DNA of 64,000 nt, from contig CAVVNN010000002.1 of NCBI GenBank assembly GCA_963749605.1, positions 682,001-746,000 of the forward strand. The letters run 5' to 3'. A program made the position numbers and the translations under genes. Source of the DNA: CAVVNN01 sp963749605 (lineage in GTDB: Bacteria; Actinomycetota; Thermoleophilia; Solirubrobacterales; 70-9). Below, piece by piece: positions 15,937 through 23,733 of the stretch; position 1 is the stretch's first letter; each line of letters starts with the position of its first letter. The notes under the pieces were generated by a model. The model was given only the letters and a program-made list of their open reading frames with translations. It was not told the DNA's origin and made no database searches.

Positions 15937-16535
15937 AAGTCGGCGTCATGCAGGAGGAGGATGTCGCCGCCGCGGACGCTCGCGGTTGAGCGTCGCGCGA
16001 TCGAGTCCGCGCTCGCCCGGCGAGCCCAGTCCCTCCCCCACCGCGACCACAGCACCGGGCGCCAGCGGCGGCGGCGGATCGCCCGCAGGCCGGCGCCGCT
16101 GAAGATCCCGTAGGGCGGGCGGTAGTCGGCGATCGCCTTTCCCCCGGCCTCCTCGATCGCCGCCTTGGCGCGGTCGGCGTCGTCGAGGAGCTGGCGCGTG
16201 GTCAGGCGCAGCAGGTTGCGGTGCCGGTGGCAGTGCAGCTCGACCCGGTGCCCGGCGGCGACGATCTCGGCGACCAGGGCAGGGCGTCGCACCACCTGCT
16301 CCCCGGCGAGGAAGAAGGTCGCGGGAGCCCCGGCCTCGCGCAGGATCTCCAGCACCTGCGGCGTCCCCTGCGGGTGTGGACCGTCGTCGAAGGTGAGCGC
16401 CACCCCGTCGGGATCGTCCTGGCGGTGCACGATTCCCAGCGCCGGGCCGACGCCCGGGACGACCGGGGCGAGAGCGGGGCCCGCATGCAGGATCGCCGCC
16501 GCCGAGGCCCCGGCGCCGGCGAGGGACGCGATCAC
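15834..16535 (-). CDS. Polysaccharide deacetylase (NodB homology, CE4)
   Basis: This 233-residue protein has the NodB fold that removes N-acetyl or N-formyl groups from amino sugars using a divalent metal. Motif 1 is TFDDGPHPQG with the catalytic and metal-binding aspartates. Motif 2 is ELHCHRHRNLLRL, supplying the metal histidines. Motif 3 is YRPPYGIFSGAG. Near the end, DILLLHDADFY is the His-bearing motif 5. The first ~30 residues are hydrophobic and may anchor it in the membrane. It starts with GTG at 16535, overlapping the stop of the upstream fusion gene (GTGA). Coupling to the aminotransferase and glycosyltransferase suggests it trims the sugar those enzymes make or attach. Confidence 0.85.
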   Translation of the reverse strand: MIASLAGAGASAAAILHAGPALAPVVPGVGPALGIVHRQDDPDGVALTFDDGPHPQGTPQVLEILREAGAPATFFLAGEQVVRRPALVAEIVAAGHRVELHCHRHRNLLRLTTRQLLDDADRAKAAIEEAGGKAIADYRPPYGIFSGAGLRAIRRRRWRPVLWSRWGRDWARRASADSIARRSTASVRGGDILLLHDADFYSAPGSWVRTAAALPIILEELDSRGLKPISLRR

Positions 16536-18895
16536 CGGTTGGAGTTCGCAGCGGCGGCGCGCTGCCGCCGCTGCTGCTGAAGCCGCACGTTCGCCCGCAC
16601 CGGGCGGACGCCTGCCGCCGGGGTGGTGTCGCTGTCCTTGCCGAAGTGGATGCGCCCCTCGATCGGCTTGGCGGCCTTGGAAACCACCCGGTAGGGGGTT
16701 TCCCAATCCACCGAGAGGGCCCCGACGACGAGGATGGCGATCGCCACGACAGCCGCTGTGACCGCCGCGGCGGCTCGCCCGGCGCGCAGGCGCCAGACGG
16801 GCTGCGGCTTGACCCTCGGGCGCGCGGTCAAGACGCGAGATGAGATCGACGGAAGCGAGGCGAAGGACGAGTCCGGGGGGCGGCGCTCGCGGGTCATGTG
16901 CCGCAGCACCGACTCCAGCTCGTGCTCGGAGCGCGCCACCTCGGCCAGCCCGAAGCGCTCGAAGGCGGTGTTGTTGGCCCGCAGGTGGCCGGCGGAGAAA
17001 CCGTAGGAGACGACCGGGCAGCCGCGGATGTGGGCCTCGAGCACGGTCAGGCCCGCGGTCGCGTGGACCATCGCGTCGGCAGCCGCCATCCAGTCGCTCA
17101 TCTGGTCGGTGAAACCGACGATCCTCACCTGCTCGTTGCCGGCGAAACGCTGCTCCAGCTTCTCCCTCGCCACCTCGTTGCGGCCCGCGATGCAGACGAC
17201 CATCGTGTCCTCGACGGCGAGCGCGGTGCGGATCGCGCCCTCGAGGTCGCCGACGCCCCAGCCGCCACCAGAGACCAGCACCAGCCGGGCGTGCGCGGGA
17301 ACGTCGAGGGCGGCGCGGGCGTCGGCGCGGGTGCGCGGCATGAGGAAGTCGCGGGAGATCGGCGGGCGCATCCACTCGACGCTCCCCGGCCCGGCCAGCC
17401 GCTCGACTTCCTCGATCGACTCGGGATGGGTGACGTAGTGCAGGTCGATCCCCGGGTGGGCCCAGTAGCGCAACCCGGCAAGGTCAGTGATCGCCGACTG
17501 CGCCGGGATCGGCAGGCGGCGGTTTTCGCGCAGCATCCCGAGCAACGCGGTGACGCCTGGGTAGGTCGAGACGACCACGTCGGGGTCGTGCTCCGCGATC
17601 AGCTTCATCAGGCCGTGGGCGCCGAGCAGGTAGCCGAAATGATGGGCGAACCAGCGGGTCGGCCCAAACTTGGTGAGCAGCCAGTACTGGATGTCGAACA
17701 GCCAGGGCATCCAGCGGAAGGTCACTCGCGAGCCCTCGCGCACCACCGCGGAGACGATCCGCCCCATCGCCTCCAGCCCGTTGGCGATCTCGACTTCGGC
17801 GCCGGGAATTTCCTGCTCGATGTCCTCCTTGATCATCCGCGCCGGCAGGTCGTGCCCCTCGCCGATGTCGGCGGTGAGGACGAGCACCCGCGGTGGGCGC
17901 TCCTCCGAGCGCGTGGCTCCGGCGAGCAGCGCCCCGGCGGCGTGGCCGTTGCCGCCCAGCGAGGGCTTCTTGCCGGGGATCGGGTCGGGGGCGCGGGTGC
18001 TGCCGCGCACCCACTCGACGTACTTGCGGACCCCTTCGCGGAAGCTCGTCTGCGCTTTCCAGCCAAGCTCGTCGAGGGCGCGGGCGTTGGAGATCTCCTT
18101 GCCGGGGAAGTCGCCCGGGCGCGGCGGGGTGTGGACGATCTCGCAGCCGCCGGTCATCTCCTGCACCGCCTCGGCGATCTCGAGGATCGTCACCACCTCG
18201 TCGCCGGAGAGGTTGTAGGTGCGGTTGACGGCCGCCGGCTTCAAGCCGGCCACGATCCCGTCGGCGAGGTCCTCGACGTAGATGAAGCTGCGGCACTGAC
18301 TGCCGTCGCCGGCGATCGTCAGCGCCTTGCCTTCCAGCGCCAGGTCGGTGAACTTGGCGACGACGCCTGCGGCGCGAGCGCGCGGCCCGTAGGGGATGCC
18401 GAAGCGCAGCACGGTCGAGTCGAGCTCGAACAGCTCGGTGTAGCCGGCGCAGTAGGTCTCCCCCGCCAGCTTGGTCGCGGTGTAGAGGTGGCGGGGAGCC
18501 GGGATCGGGGTTTCCTCGTCGACCGCCTGCTGAGCGCAGTCGCTGTAGACCCAGGTGGTCGAGCCGTAGACGACGCGGCCGACCTCTGTGCGGCAGGCGG
18601 CCTCGAGCACATTGAGCGTGCCGCGAGTGTTGACCTCCTCGGCCAGGACGGGATCGGCGTGGACGTGGGCGACGTCGGCGACCGCCGCGAGGTGGATGAC
18701 GGCATCGCAGTCGCGCATCGCCAGGTCGAGGTTGGCGGGGTCGGTGATGCTGCCGGTGAAGGTCTCGACCTCGAGCGGCGAGTGGTAGGGGGAGGCGCTG
18801 AGGTCGAAGATCCGCGGCGTGTCGCCACGCCCGATCAAACGGTCGACGACATGCGAGCCGATGAAGCCGCCGCCGCCGGTTACCAGGACCCTCAT
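16532..18895 (-). CDS. Fusion of SDR sugar epimerase/dehydratase and MGDG-synthase-like glycosyltransferase
   Basis: This is one open frame of 787 residues with two enzymes. Residues 1-300 form an extended SDR (GalE-like) domain: TGGGGFIGSH binds NAD(P), GSTTW (111-115) and YTATK (138-142) supply the catalytic Ser/Thr, Tyr and Lys. A Pro/Gly linker (300-335) follows. Residues 335-690 resemble diacylglycerol glycosyltransferases of the MGDG synthase/UgtP type (GT28): VLVLTADIGEGHDLPARM at the start, then SGGGWGV and ATAGLTVLEAHIRGCPVVSYG in the donor-binding domain. A membrane helix lies near residue 725 (AVTAAVVAIAILVVGAL), followed by a ~50-residue basic tail. The ATG at 18895 overlaps the DegT stop (ATGA). 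The fusion is unusual and suggests that a nucleotide sugar is modified and transferred to a lipid by the same protein. Confidence 0.85.
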   Translation of the reverse strand: MRVLVTGGGGFIGSHVVDRLIGRGDTPRIFDLSASPYHSPLEVETFTGSITDPANLDLAMRDCDAVIHLAAVADVAHVHADPVLAEEVNTRGTLNVLEAACRTEVGRVVYGSTTWVYSDCAQQAVDEETPIPAPRHLYTATKLAGETYCAGYTELFELDSTVLRFGIPYGPRARAAGVVAKFTDLALEGKALTIAGDGSQCRSFIYVEDLADGIVAGLKPAAVNRTYNLSGDEVVTILEIAEAVQEMTGGCEIVHTPPRPGDFPGKEISNARALDELGWKAQTSFREGVRKYVEWVRGSTRAPDPIPGKKPSLGGNGHAAGALLAGATRSEERPPRVLVLTADIGEGHDLPARMIKEDIEQEIPGAEVEIANGLEAMGRIVSAVVREGSRVTFRWMPWLFDIQYWLLTKFGPTRWFAHHFGYLLGAHGLMKLIAEHDPDVVVSTYPGVTALLGMLRENRRLPIPAQSAITDLAGLRYWAHPGIDLHYVTHPESIEEVERLAGPGSVEWMRPPISRDFLMPRTRADARAALDVPAHARLVLVSGGGWGVGDLEGAIRTALAVEDTMVVCIAGRNEVAREKLEQRFAGNEQVRIVGFTDQMSDWMAAADAMVHATAGLTVLEAHIRGCPVVSYGFSAGHLRANNTAFERFGLAEVARSEHELESVLRHMTRERRPPDSSFASLPSISSRVLTARPRVKPQPVWRLRAGRAAAAVTAAVVAIAILVVGALSVDWETPYRVVSKAAKPIEGRIHFGKDSDTTPAAGVRPVRANVRLQQQRRQRAAAANSNR

Positions 18896-20028
18896 GCAGC
18901 CTCCTTGCCGAGCGCCGCATCGCGACTCTCCGGGCGGTAGTAGAGCGGCACGCACCAGTGGTTCTCGGCCACCCAGTCGGTGTTGGGCATGTCGACAGCA
19001 TGGCCCATGACCCGGTGGCACGGCTGGTCGTAGACGCGGCCGGTGGACTTCTCGATCTGCTCGAAGACGATGTACTTGTAGAGGCCGGAGGTCATCCCGT
19101 CGGGCAGCTCGAGGCGCGCGGGGTGCAGCGGGTCGAGGTGCTCGCGGGCGTAGGAGTTCTTCCAGGCGACGATCTCCTCCATCCGGTCGGCCTGGACCAG
19201 GCCGAGAGCGGCGGTGAACTCGCTCATCCGGAAGTTGAGCCCGTCGACCTCGTGCTCGAACTTGCCGTAGTTGCGGAACTTGCGGGCGAACTCGACCAGC
19301 TCTGGGTTGGACGAGACCAGCACGCCGCCCTCGCCGGTCGAGATCGTCTTGGTCGCGTAGAGCGAGTAGACGCCGGCGTCGCCGAAGGCGCCGGGGCGGC
19401 GACCGCTCCAATCGGCGCCGTGAGCGTGGGCGCAGTCCTCGAGCAGGAAGATCCCTTCGGCGGCACAGTATTCGGCGATGCGCTCGGAATCGAAGGCGAG
19501 GTGACCGCCGATGTGAACGAGGATCGCGGCCTTTGGCCTGTGCCGCTCCGCCTTGGCCTCGAAGTCCTCGAAGGACATGCAGAGGTCGGTGCGGTTGCAG
19601 TCGACGAACTCGACCTCGGCGCCGGCGTTGACCGCCGCCAACGGCGTCGCCATGAAGGTGTTGGACGGGCAGAGCACCGTCTCACCGCTCACCCCGGCGA
19701 ACTCGAGCGCGGCGAGCGCCCCGCCGGCCCAGCTCGAGAGGCCGAGGCTGGGCAGCCCGTTCCACTCGCTCCAGCGCCGCTCGAAGGCCTCCAGCATCCG
19801 GCCCTCCGACCACTGCTCGGAATCCAGCACCTCGCCCCACAGCTCGAACAGGCGAGCGCGATCGCGATGGTCGAACCCGATCGCGAACTTGGTCGCGTCA
19901 GGCCGAATTGTCTCTGCGGCCCCTACGGTGGCTCCTTGGTGAGTGTGGCTGGGTAGGTTGCCTCCGCGGACGGACGGGCAGAAGGCGACCGCAAGGCTAG
20001 CAGCGAATCCGGACTCGACGACGGACAC
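18892..20028 (-). CDS. DegT/DnrJ/EryC1/ArnB-family PLP aminotransferase
   Basis: This is a predicted sugar aminotransferase that adds an amino group to a keto-sugar nucleotide. It has up to 378 residues. Typical segments are WAGGALAALEFAGV, CPSNTFMATPLAAVNAGA, LLEDCAHAHGADW (PLP-binding Asp) and SLYATKTISTGEGG with the PLP lysine. The C-terminal RMSEFTAALGLVQ is also characteristic. The GTG at 20028 gives an N-terminal ~45 residues (Ser/Gly-rich) unlike the family, so the true start may be later; the homologous part begins near TKFAIGFDHRDR. A perfect AAGGAG occurs at about 19931 but has no start codon at a usual distance. It is the first gene of the coupled cassette. Confidence 0.85.
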   Translation of the reverse strand: MSVVESGFAASLAVAFCPSVRGGNLPSHTHQGATVGAAETIRPDATKFAIGFDHRDRARLFELWGEVLDSEQWSEGRMLEAFERRWSEWNGLPSLGLSSWAGGALAALEFAGVSGETVLCPSNTFMATPLAAVNAGAEVEFVDCNRTDLCMSFEDFEAKAERHRPKAAILVHIGGHLAFDSERIAEYCAAEGIFLLEDCAHAHGADWSGRRPGAFGDAGVYSLYATKTISTGEGGVLVSSNPELVEFARKFRNYGKFEHEVDGLNFRMSEFTAALGLVQADRMEEIVAWKNSYAREHLDPLHPARLELPDGMTSGLYKYIVFEQIEKSTGRVYDQPCHRVMGHAVDMPNTDWVAENHWCVPLYYRPESRDAALGKEAA

Positions 20029-20040
20029 GCGGCGAGGCGA

Positions 20041-20904
20041 TCAATCGTTGGCGTGGGCGCTCTCGATCACGGCTCCAACCACCCGCGACCCAGCCAGGAG
20101 CGTGGTGCCCCCCACGGCGATCGCCACGGAGGCGGCCAGGACGCCGCCGCCGAGGGGGGTCGACGACCACGACTCGCCGAACAGCAGCGGCGCCAGCAGC
20201 ACCGGCACCAGCACCTGCACGGCGAACATCACCGGGGCGACCCTGGTGGCGGGCCGGTGCTGCAGGGCGCTCATCTCGCTGAGCAGCGCGGCGCTCTCGG
20301 AGAGGGCGACGGTGGCGAGCGGGACCAGCGCGACGAGCACGGCCCCCGTCGAGAGCTCGTCGGTGAAGAGCTTGCTGGCGATCGAGGTCCAGGCGTAGCC
20401 GCAGCCGGCGCCGAGGATCGGCAGCAGGCCGAGCGCCGCGGCGCGGCCGCGCAGAGCATAGGGGGCGGCGATCGGCACCGCGAGCAGGCCGAGCGCCAGC
20501 GCGATCGCCCCGGCCCCGGCGTGCGCGGTTGTCCGCTCCGGGGCGGCCACCGCCACCCCGGCCACCCCGGCCACGATCGCCGCCACGGCCACCGCCTCTC
20601 GCCACCCGGGAGCCTCGCCCAGACGCGTCGCGCCCAGCCACAGCAGGAGGATCAAGCCGCTGGCGAGGCAGGGCTGGACCACGGTCAGGGGCGCCAGCAG
20701 GAGAGCGAGGATCTCCAAAGGCCAGCCGACTAATCCGAGCGCCGTGGCCCCCAGCCAGCGCCTGTTCCGCACCAGCCTGCCGAGCAGCGAGGGCCGCAGC
20801 GAGTGGTCGTGCGAAACCTCCCGCGCCTCCAACGCCTGCAAAGCGATCGACGTGTTGTAGAGGCAAGAAGCCCCCACCGCCGCAACTATCCCGAGGGCAA
20901 GCAC
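20041..20904 (-). CDS. DMT-superfamily-like multi-pass membrane protein
   Basis: This 287-residue protein has nine to ten hydrophobic helices in two repeats, like EamA/NIPA-type members of the drug/metabolite transporter superfamily. A short acidic/His segment (ALEAREVSHDHSLRP) follows the first helix. Segments such as LTVVQPCLASGLILLLWLG and PVMFAVQVLVPVLLAPLLFGESW are typical for the superfamily. The GTG at 20904 is the likely start. It ends 12 nt before the DegT gene, so it may lead the same transcript and could move a lipid-linked sugar or precursor. No substrate can be inferred. Confidence 0.7.
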   Translation of the reverse strand: MLALGIVAAVGASCLYNTSIALQALEAREVSHDHSLRPSLLGRLVRNRRWLGATALGLVGWPLEILALLLAPLTVVQPCLASGLILLLWLGATRLGEAPGWREAVAVAAIVAGVAGVAVAAPERTTAHAGAGAIALALGLLAVPIAAPYALRGRAAALGLLPILGAGCGYAWTSIASKLFTDELSTGAVLVALVPLATVALSESAALLSEMSALQHRPATRVAPVMFAVQVLVPVLLAPLLFGESWSSTPLGGGVLAASVAIAVGGTTLLAGSRVVGAVIESAHAND

Positions 20905-20954
20905 GTCGCGACCCTAACGCTCCAGACCGCGGTATCTAACCCGGGCGGTCCGAC

Positions 20955-21028
20955 GCGCGGGCGACCCGGTTACGGGGGCCGAGAACGAATACCTCGCCCG
21001 CAGGCCCCCGTGACCGGGGTGCCCGCGC
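20955..21028 (-). terminator. long imperfect inverted repeat downstream of the ETF:quinone oxidoreductase gene
   Basis: The left arm (20955-20980, GCGCGGGCGACCCGG then TTACGGGGGCC) pairs with the right arm (21003-21028, GGCCCCCGTGACCGG then GGTGCCCGCGC) with about three mismatches across a ~22 nt loop. It lies 11 bp beyond the stop at 21039. It probably ends the etf operon transcript, although no T-run follows on the minus strand. Confidence 0.55.
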
Positions 21029-21038
21029 GCCCGTAGCC

Positions 21039-22739
21039 TCAGGTCTCTTGGTAGAGCGGCCCGTCGCCGCCCTCGGGCAGGGTGAGGCGGCCGCCCTTGG
21101 CGGTGATCGCGCCGCACTGCACGCAGTTGGAGGCGACGACCTGGACGTCCACCTCGGCGGCGCCGTTCTCCAGCTGCTCGTCGGGGATCTCGTAAACCTG
21201 GGCGGGGCACATCGAGACCCAGGTCTGGGCGATCTCGCGCGGCACCCTGGTCTGGATCCGGACGTGGTTCGGCGCGTCGTCGCGGGTTGCGTTACCCGAG
21301 AGGAAGACCGAGTCGAGCTTGTTGAAGGTCAGCTCGTTGTCGGGCTTGGGGTACTTGTCCGCGGCCGTGCCGAGCCGCATCGGGATCTCGGCGTCGTCCT
21401 CGACCTTCCAGTGGCCGCCGGGGAAGTTGCCTTTGGTGGCCACGAGGGCATTGCCGACGATGCCTCCGACGATCAGCCCCTTGTTGAGCGGCTGGCGCAT
21501 GTTGCGCGTGCGGTGGAGGTCCTTCTCGATCACGGAGTTGTTGATCTTCTCGTCGTAGGCCTCGAAGTTGACCGAGTCCTGCTTGAGCGCGTCGACGATC
21601 GCCTCCGCCGCGTACATCCCGGCGTGCATCGCGTAGTGGACACCGGCGAGTTCGGCGATGTTGACCATGCCCGCAGCGTCTCCGGCAACCACCATGCCGG
21701 GAACCGAGAAGCGCTTCGGCAGCGACCAATAGCCGCCCGACGGGAGCGTCTTCGCACCCCATCCCACCCGCTTGCCGCCCTCGATGATCTTCTTCACGAA
21801 GGGGTGGGTCTTGAACTGCTGCAGCACGTCGTGGACGCTGAAGGTGGCGTCGGTGTAGGCGAGGCCGGCAACGAAGCCGATGCAGACCTTGTCCTCGCCC
21901 ATCGGGTAGATGAAGCTGCCGCCCGCCTCCTTATGGCTGGCGCCCCAACGCAGCGGCCAACCCAGGGTGTGGATCACCCGGTCGAGCGGCTTCGGTACCT
22001 CCCAGATCTCTTTCACGCCGAGCTCCCATGACTGGGGGTCGGAGCCGTGCATGTCGAAGTAGTCGTAGGCGGCGTAGGTGAGGTGGCCAAGCGTCCCCTC
22101 GGCGAGCACGGTCGCCTTCGCGACCACGTCGGAGCCCGGCTCGAAGTTGCCCAGCTCCTGGCCGTCCTTGCCGCGGCCGCGGTCGCCGGAGCGCACCCCC
22201 TTGACGATCCGGTCCTCGACCAGCAGCTTCGTCGCGGCGGTCTCGGAGAGGATGTAGACGCCCGCCTCCTCCGCTTTCTCGGCCAGGAAGCGGCCCAGCT
22301 TCGCGATCGAGAGCGTGTAGGTGCCCTCTTTGCGGAAGTTGGGCGGGGTCGGCTTGATCGGAATCGCCGCCTTCGAGGTGAGGAAGTAAGTGGCGTCCTT
22401 GGTCACCTCCTGGTAGACCGGCGGCCACTCGGCCGGGTCCAGGTCGGGGAACAGCTCCTTCATCGCGGAGGGGTTCACGTTCGCCCCGGACATCAGGTGG
22501 GCGCCGGGGACTTTCCCCTTCTCGACCACCGCGACCGGCACTTCGCCCAGCTTCTCGGTCAGCTCCGGCTCGTTCTCCAGCAACTGCATCAGCCGGTTCG
22601 CGCAAGCGAGGCCGGCGGGGCCGCCGCCGACGATCGCCACCCCAACCTCGATCCGCTCGTCGGCGGGGTCGGTCGGCGGCCCGATCGCCTCGGCCGAGTC
22701 GAACGGGGGCGGGAACTCGCTGGGCTTCACGGCTGGCAT
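21039..22739 (-). CDS. Electron transfer flavoprotein:quinone oxidoreductase
   Basis: This membrane-associated FAD enzyme passes electrons from reduced ETF to the quinone pool, linking acyl-CoA dehydrogenases to respiration. It has 566 residues. The FAD Rossmann motif is VAIVGGGPAGLACA near 34-47, and GMVVAGDAAGMVN is the second FAD contact near 345. The C-terminal cluster region reads MCPAQVYEI and then NCVQCGAITAKG. The usual arrangement is C...CxxCxxC, but the last cysteine is replaced by isoleucine here, leaving three of four ligands. Other ETF-QO hallmarks such as PEGGDGPLYQ at the end are kept. It is the third gene of etfB-etfA-etfQO. The gap to etfA is 22 nt. Confidence 0.93.
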   Translation of the reverse strand: MPAVKPSEFPPPFDSAEAIGPPTDPADERIEVGVAIVGGGPAGLACANRLMQLLENEPELTEKLGEVPVAVVEKGKVPGAHLMSGANVNPSAMKELFPDLDPAEWPPVYQEVTKDATYFLTSKAAIPIKPTPPNFRKEGTYTLSIAKLGRFLAEKAEEAGVYILSETAATKLLVEDRIVKGVRSGDRGRGKDGQELGNFEPGSDVVAKATVLAEGTLGHLTYAAYDYFDMHGSDPQSWELGVKEIWEVPKPLDRVIHTLGWPLRWGASHKEAGGSFIYPMGEDKVCIGFVAGLAYTDATFSVHDVLQQFKTHPFVKKIIEGGKRVGWGAKTLPSGGYWSLPKRFSVPGMVVAGDAAGMVNIAELAGVHYAMHAGMYAAEAIVDALKQDSVNFEAYDEKINNSVIEKDLHRTRNMRQPLNKGLIVGGIVGNALVATKGNFPGGHWKVEDDAEIPMRLGTAADKYPKPDNELTFNKLDSVFLSGNATRDDAPNHVRIQTRVPREIAQTWVSMCPAQVYEIPDEQLENGAAEVDVQVVASNCVQCGAITAKGGRLTLPEGGDGPLYQET

Positions 22740-22761
22740 CTGCGCTCCTTTGCGGGCGACG

Positions 22762-23733
22762 TCATCCCTTCTTGGCCTTGATCGCCTCGGTCAGCTTGGG
22801 GAGGATCTTGTGCAGATCGCCCACCACGCCGAGGTCCGAGAACTCGAAGATCGGCGCGTTCTGGTCCTTGTTGATCGCGAGGATGTTCTCCGAGCTCTGC
22901 ATCCCGACCTTGTGCTGGATCGCACCGGAGATGCCGGCGGCCAGGTAGAGCTTCGGCGCGACCGTCTTGCCGGTCTGGCCGATCTGAGCCGCGTATGGAT
23001 ACCAACCGGCGTCGACCACTGCCCGGGTCGCGGCAACCGCCCCGCCCATCGACTCGGCGAGCTCCTCGCAGAGCTTGAAGCCCTCGGCTGCGCCGAGGCC
23101 ACGACCGCCACCGACCAGGATCTCGGCATCCTCGATGTTGACGTCGGCGCCGCGCTGCTCGCCGCGCTGCACCATCGTCGCCTTGGTGGACCAGGGCGAG
23201 AGCTCGACCTCGACGTCGACGACCTCGGCGGTCCCACCGGTCTCGTTGATGTCGAAGGCGTTGAGGCGGCTGATGATGATCCCCGGCTCGGCGACGTAGC
23301 CGACGTCGGCGATCTGGGAGTCCTGCAGGATCGGGCGTTCGGCGACGAGCTTGCCGTCCTGCACCTTGACCTCGGTGACCTCCATCGTCACACCGGCGTT
23401 CAGCCGAGCGGTCAGGCCGGCGCCGATCTCGAAGCCGAGCAGGCCGCCGCCGAACAGCGCGTAGCTGAAGCCCTCGTCGGAGATCACCTTGGCCATCGCG
23501 TCGACGATCGGCTGGGCCAGGCCCTCCGGCACGCCCTTGGCGCGGTAGACCTTCGCCGCGCCCCAGTTGCCGAGCGAGGCGCAGGCGTCGTCGGCGATCT
23601 CGCCGACGACCACCGCGGCGGCCTCGCCGCCGATCTGGCCGGCCAGCTTCGCCGCCTCGGAGATCGCCCCGAGCGAGTTCTTGTTGAAGTTGCCCTCGTC
23701 GTCGTGGAGGGCGTAAACCAGGATGCCTGCCAT
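22762..23733 (-). CDS. etfA: Electron transfer flavoprotein alpha subunit
   Basis: ETF alpha binds FAD and, with EtfB, accepts electrons from acyl-CoA dehydrogenases. The protein has 323 residues. The N-terminal domain starts MAGILVYALHDDEGNFNKNS. The FAD domain carries the family signature LYLAAGISGAIQHKVGMQSS near 270-290 and the GRGLGAAEGF segment near 215. The ATG at 23733 directly follows the etfB stop with no gap, so the two are coupled. The gene encodes the standard bifurcation-independent form; I see no extra domain. Confidence 0.96.
   Translation of the reverse strand: MAGILVYALHDDEGNFNKNSLGAISEAAKLAGQIGGEAAAVVVGEIADDACASLGNWGAAKVYRAKGVPEGLAQPIVDAMAKVISDEGFSYALFGGGLLGFEIGAGLTARLNAGVTMEVTEVKVQDGKLVAERPILQDSQIADVGYVAEPGIIISRLNAFDINETGGTAEVVDVEVELSPWSTKATMVQRGEQRGADVNIEDAEILVGGGRGLGAAEGFKLCEELAESMGGAVAATRAVVDAGWYPYAAQIGQTGKTVAPKLYLAAGISGAIQHKVGMQSSENILAINKDQNAPIFEFSDLGVVGDLHKILPKLTEAIKAKKG

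Noticed and set aside
16536..17375. Minus-strand open frame extending the deacetylase upstream
   Set aside because: It lies in another frame of the glycosyltransferase domain and reads as low-complexity Arg/Pro/Gly sequence; the coupled GTG at 16535 is the convincing start.
18896..19411. Minus-strand open frame extending the SDR-glycosyltransferase fusion upstream
   Set aside because: It is an off-frame reading of the DegT gene; MRVLVTGGGGFIGSH at 18895 is a clear SDR N-terminus.
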